Of a DNA stretch of 64,000 nt, positions 61,220 to 64,000 are shown piece by piece. The first letter of the stretch is position 1. Every line of letters begins with the position of its first letter. This stretch comes from JBMNGO01 sp050949885 (GTDB taxonomy: Bacteria > Bacillota > Syntrophomonadia > Syntrophomonadales > Syntrophomonadaceae). The DNA lies in assembly GCA_050949885.1 (NCBI GenBank), contig JBMNGO010000005.1, positions 372,001 to 436,000 on the forward strand, in the 5' to 3' direction. The notes below the pieces were generated by a model that ran no database searches, was not told where the DNA came from, and saw nothing but the letters and a program-made list of their open reading frames with translations. Made by a program: the position numbers and the translations under genes.

Positions 61220-61248
61220 TTTACATCTATATAGGTATATGTTATTAT
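61220..61248 (+). promoter_or_regulatory. Sigma-A promoter of the T-box leader
   Basis: TTTACA, a 17-base spacer, TATTAT. It places the RNA start near 61255, just before the T-box structure. Confidence 0.6.
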
Positions 61249-61254
61249 GGGCAA

Positions 61255-61540
61255 AAACAAAGGCAATAGAGAAATGCTATGAAAAAGAAAAGTAGGTTGG
61301 TTGGAGTTATGCAGAGAGGAGATGTTGTAGCTGAAAGCATCTCTATAACGAGACTTACTGAAGTTCCCTTTGGAGCACCTGGCTGAAACCGTTGGCAAGT
61401 AGGTCATGGCGGATTTCCCACCGTTAAAAGGGAGAAGATAAAATTCATTTTTGTATTGCAAAGCTGGCCTTTATTGGCAAGTTGGGTGGTACCGCGGGTA
61501 GTTTCCAGCTTCTCGTCCCAAAAGGGTGAGAAGCTTTTTT
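61255..61540 (+). promoter_or_regulatory. T-box riboswitch, complete (stem I to terminator 1)
   Basis: Stem I shows AAGTAGG, the AGAGAGG bulge strand and a distal hairpin GAGATG...CATCTC. A stem III-like GGGAG region follows, then the T-box TTGGGTGGTACCGCGGG (61480-61498). Terminator AGCTTCTC/GAGAAGCT with T-run is at 61507-61540. Downstream genes are hemZ and hisS. The specifier codon is not certain: GAC at 61352, GUU/UUC at 61363-61366 and CAC at 61376 are candidates. The variable T-box base (TGGT) pairs best with an A discriminator. Confidence 0.9.
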
Positions 61541-61652
61541 AGTTGGAAATATCCCTGAAATGGGTTTATCGGAATAAAAGTGGGTATAAACCAAATTGGG
61601 TGGTACCGCGGGAGCAAAACCCTCTCGTCCCTGGCAGGATGAGAGGGTTTTT
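61541..61652 (+). promoter_or_regulatory. Second T-box antiterminator/terminator module without its own stem I
   Basis: After terminator 1 a GGTTTAT/ATAAACC stem is followed by a second TTGGGTGGTACCGCGGG (61596-61612) and terminator AACCCTCTC/GAGAGGGTT (61618-61652). Only about 55 bases separate the first terminator from this T-box, too few for stem I. It appears to be a partial duplication of the expression platform, read by the same tRNA. Confidence 0.85.
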
Positions 61653-61688
61653 AATACTTTACAAAAAAAGGAAATGGGAGCTGAAAGG

Positions 61689-63185
61689 TTGTTAGTCCAA
61701 TGCCAGTTGAATCCTCAAGATTTATACAAAAGCCTTCATGAGCTAATTAGAATGGCGTATCCCGGAGCTGAAATTACTTTTAATTCTGTTATTGCAGCCG
61801 ATGAAAGGATAGATATCTGTCTGAAGCAGAATAAGGGGGATGGTTTTGTGACCATTAGGCTGGATGGACAGATTCAGTCAAAGGGAAAGATTACCTGTGA
61901 CCAGTGCCGGCTTGATCTGCCTGGACAGCCAGAAGAATTAGTCAATGAAGTCAGTAAACAGGTGCGGATTTTTGTATACAGGCTTTTATGCCGCCATTTA
62001 CAGAAAAACATCAATACCTATGGGGTTTTAACCGGTGTAAGGCCGGTCAAACTGGTCCATAAGCTGATGGATCAGGGTTATGAAAAAATGGCTGTCTTGG
62101 CGAGGCTTACCCAGGAATACCAGTTAGCGCCGGACAAGGCTCAGCTATTATGGGAAATTGCAGCAAATAACCGGGGATTTCTGCTTCCCCCTAACAGGGC
62201 AAAAAAACTGGTAAGTATCTATATTGGCATTCCCTTCTGCCCCAGCAGGTGTTATTACTGTTCTTTCCCGGGTGCTGTTTTAGCAAATTATACAAGAGAT
62301 CTGCCTCCTTTTTTATCGGCCCTGGAACAAGAGTTAAATGCTATAGGAACCTTTTTGGGCCAAAACGAATATGCGGTCCAGTCTATATACATTGGAGGAG
62401 GCACCCCTACAGTGCTTTCTGCAGCAGATTTGCAGATTCTCTTCGAAAGACTGCATAGATGGTTTATCAGTTCTGCTACCGCAGAAATCACTATAGAGGC
62501 GGGCAGGCCTGACACGCTTTCCCCGGCTAAAATGAAAACCTTAAAGCAGTTAGGGGTTAGCAGGATCTGTATCAATCCTCAGACTATGAATGATTCTACC
62601 CTTAAAACCATTGGGAGAAATCATGATCAAAAAGGAGTGGTGCAAGGAGTTCAATGGGCAAGAGAAGCAGGTATAAAACAAATTAATATGGACCTTATTG
62701 TTGGACTTCCCGGAGAGACCATCCGGGAAAATACGCGCACAGCAGAGGAAATCTTAAAAATCAAGCCGGAAAACCTGACCGTCCACACCCTGGCGGTGAA
62801 AAGAGGGTCTTCCCTGGCCCTGGCAGCTAACAAGACCAGCTGGGACGATCAGGTCAAAGAAGTTGAAAAGGGGGTGAAGCTGTTCTCAGAAATCTTCCGC
62901 CAGAACGGATACTTACCTTACTATCTGTACCGACAAAAGTATATGCGGGCTGATATGGAGAATATAGGTTATTCGGTGCCAGGCTCCTTTTGCCTTTATA
63001 ATATCCAAATGATGGAGGAAAGACAGACCATTATTGGCCTGGGGGGAGGGGCTGCCAGTAAATTTGTGGAACCCGGCGACTGGATCTTGACTTCCTTTTA
63101 TAATCCTAAGAACCCACAGACCTACTGTGAATCGGTAAGGCGGCTGATAAATGGTAAAGTTGACAAGCTCAGGGCCTTAAATTAG
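61689..63185 (+). CDS. hemZ: Oxygen-independent coproporphyrinogen dehydrogenase-like protein HemZ
   Basis: 498 residues, HemZ size. Radical SAM motif PFCPSRCYYCSFPG in the middle (about residue 180), preceded by a HemZ-type N-terminal domain. IGGGTPTVLS, TIEAGRPDTLS and DLIVGLPGET follow as in the HemN/HemZ/HemW group. Bacillus HemZ is linked to coproporphyrinogen oxidation, but this organism uses the siroheme route, so the true role may differ. TTG 61689 is preferred with GGGAG upstream; ATG 61674 is next. It is the first gene after the T-box leader. Confidence 0.88.
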   Translation: MLVQCQLNPQDLYKSLHELIRMAYPGAEITFNSVIAADERIDICLKQNKGDGFVTIRLDGQIQSKGKITCDQCRLDLPGQPEELVNEVSKQVRIFVYRLLCRHLQKNINTYGVLTGVRPVKLVHKLMDQGYEKMAVLARLTQEYQLAPDKAQLLWEIAANNRGFLLPPNRAKKLVSIYIGIPFCPSRCYYCSFPGAVLANYTRDLPPFLSALEQELNAIGTFLGQNEYAVQSIYIGGGTPTVLSAADLQILFERLHRWFISSATAEITIEAGRPDTLSPAKMKTLKQLGVSRICINPQTMNDSTLKTIGRNHDQKGVVQGVQWAREAGIKQINMDLIVGLPGETIRENTRTAEEILKIKPENLTVHTLAVKRGSSLALAANKTSWDDQVKEVEKGVKLFSEIFRQNGYLPYYLYRQKYMRADMENIGYSVPGSFCLYNIQMMEERQTIIGLGGGAASKFVEPGDWILTSFYNPKNPQTYCESVRRLINGKVDKLRALN

Positions 63186-63220
63186 AATTATCCAAGGAAT
63201 AAATTAGGCGGAGGCATATC

Positions 63221-64000
63221 GTGCAAATAAAGGCACCTAGAGGAACCTACGATATTTTGCCGGCAGATTCTTTTAAGTGGCAGTTTATTGAAAAAATTAT
63301 GCGGGACATTGCTGAAAGGTTTGGCTATCAGGAAATCCGGACCCCTCTTTTTGAGCATACCGAGCTGTTTGAGAGGGGTGTGGGAGAGAGTACTGACATT
63401 GTAACCAAAGAAATGTACACTTTTTATGATCGATCTAACCGCAGCCTTACCTTGCGTCCGGAAGGGACTGCTTCCTGTGTTCGTTCATTCATAGAGCACG
63501 GCCTCTATAACGGCTTATTGCCGGTAAAATGGTATTATACCGGCCCCATGTTTCGTTATGACCGTCCCCAGACCGGGAGATACAGGCAGTTTCACCAATT
63601 CGGAGTTGAAGCACTGGGAAGCAATAATCCCTACCTGGATGCAGAAATAATTATCATGCTGGTGGAAATGCTAGCTGGGCTGGGGATTCTGGACTATGAA
63701 TTGCATCTTAATTCGGTGGGGTGCCCGGAATGTCGAAAAAATTACCGGGAACAGCTTATTGGCTTTATTGCCCCCAAAAAAGAACAACTGTGCAGTGATT
63801 GTCAGGTCCGTTACATCCAGAATCCTCTACGGGTCTTAGACTGCAAGAATAAAAACTGCAAAGCCAGTATTGAGGGATATCCTACATTATATGACCATCT
63901 CTGTGAGTACTGTGGTCAGCACTATTTGACAGTGCAGAAAGTTTTGCAGGAAAATGGTATATCCTTTATACATGATGACAGTCTGGTCAGGGGTTTGGAT
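63221..64000 (+). CDS. hisS: Histidyl-tRNA synthetase, N-terminal part
   Basis: 260 codons are present; the gene runs off the window. The start QIKAPRGTYDILP and motif 2 FRYDRPQTGRYRQF are typical class II HisRS. A cysteine-rich insert (CPECRKN, CSDCQVRY, CKNKNCKAS, CEYCGQ) follows, as in many Clostridial HisRS. GTG 63221 has GGCGGAGG upstream. It shares the T-box leader with hemZ. Confidence 0.96.
   Translation, partial: MQIKAPRGTYDILPADSFKWQFIEKIMRDIAERFGYQEIRTPLFEHTELFERGVGESTDIVTKEMYTFYDRSNRSLTLRPEGTASCVRSFIEHGLYNGLLPVKWYYTGPMFRYDRPQTGRYRQFHQFGVEALGSNNPYLDAEIIIMLVEMLAGLGILDYELHLNSVGCPECRKNYREQLIGFIAPKKEQLCSDCQVRYIQNPLRVLDCKNKNCKASIEGYPTLYDHLCEYCGQHYLTVQKVLQENGISFIHDDSLVRGLD

Noticed and set aside
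61376..61378. CAC as the certain His specifier of the T-box
   Set aside because: It fits hisS, but the TGGAGC around it looks like the conserved segment after the specifier, and the TGGT discriminator pairing does not fit tRNA-His; left open.
1..64000. CRISPR arrays, tRNA or rRNA genes, prophage
   Set aside because: No regular direct-repeat arrays, no recognised tRNA or rRNA sequences, and no phage structural or integrase genes were seen.

Overview
The window looks like chromosome from an anaerobic, endospore-forming, low-to-mid GC Firmicute of the Syntrophomonas type (fatty-acid-oxidising syntroph). This is inferred from gene content. Spore genes are present: two or three small acid-soluble spore proteins, the Gpr protease, and the sporulation membrane protein YlbJ. 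Etf genes sit beside a membrane Fe-S/cytochrome b Etf:quinone oxidoreductase and a thiolase. A Tat-exported, selenocysteine-containing formate dehydrogenase has a cytochrome b anchor. Pta/AckA would give ATP from acetyl-CoA. Housekeeping clusters (rpmB/asp23/fakA/recG, rpmF/plsX/acpP/rnc/smc/ftsY, rel/dtd/MBL) follow Firmicute order. No rRNA, tRNA, CRISPR array or prophage was seen; the only mobile DNA is one truncated transposase fragment.

Layout. 1-7.5 kb: a tight operon for tetrapyrroles, hemC (3'-part), cobA-hemD fusion, two radical SAM enzymes of the NirJ/Ahb type, hemB, the siroheme decarboxylase pair ahbA/ahbB, and hemL. It encodes the siroheme-dependent route to heme. 7.5-13.1 kb: etfB, etfA, the membrane Etf:quinone oxidoreductase, a cysteine-rich micro-ORF and acetyl-CoA acetyltransferase. 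13.1-15.2 kb: coaD, an IS remnant, a hexapeptide-repeat protein and rpmB. 15.2-21 kb: asp23, fakA, recG, spore proteins and gpr. 21.2-28 kb: rsmD (apparent CTG start), a coiled-coil protein, ylbJ, a patatin, tmcAL, pta and ackA. 28-37.7 kb: yceD, rpmF, plsX, acpP, rnc, a radical SAM protein, birA, smc and ftsY. 37.7-42 kb: a methylthioadenosine salvage operon (mtnP, mtnA, class II aldolase, mtaD), then mobB. 42-54 kb: a PPOX-fold protein, fabK, the fdhA-fdhB-fdhC-fdhE formate dehydrogenase cluster, two moeA genes and a P-loop ATPase. 54-64 kb: DUF896, recJ, rel, dtd, an MBL-fold hydrolase, a thiamine-binding-family protein, sspH, a T-box leader with a duplicated antiterminator/terminator module, hemZ and the start of hisS.

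How it fits together. Electrons from acyl-CoA dehydrogenases would enter EtfAB, pass to the membrane oxidoreductase and the quinone pool, and leave through the cytochrome b of the formate dehydrogenase, which faces outside (Tat signal) and could reduce CO2 to formate for a partner. The heme operon supplies the b-type cytochromes. mobB, two moeA genes and fdhE serve the Mo/W-selenocysteine enzyme. Thiolase, Pta and AckA finish the pathway to acetate and ATP. The coupling is inference from gene content and known family roles.

The items most worth a second look are: the doubled T-box expression platform and its uncertain amino-acid identity; the non-standard starts of rsmD (CTG) and mobB (ATT); a cysteine-rich 56-codon ORF in the Etf cluster; a 35-bp palindrome before an uncharacterised ATPase; a three-tier RNA hairpin before the PPOX gene; and a truncated SASP-like micro-ORF.
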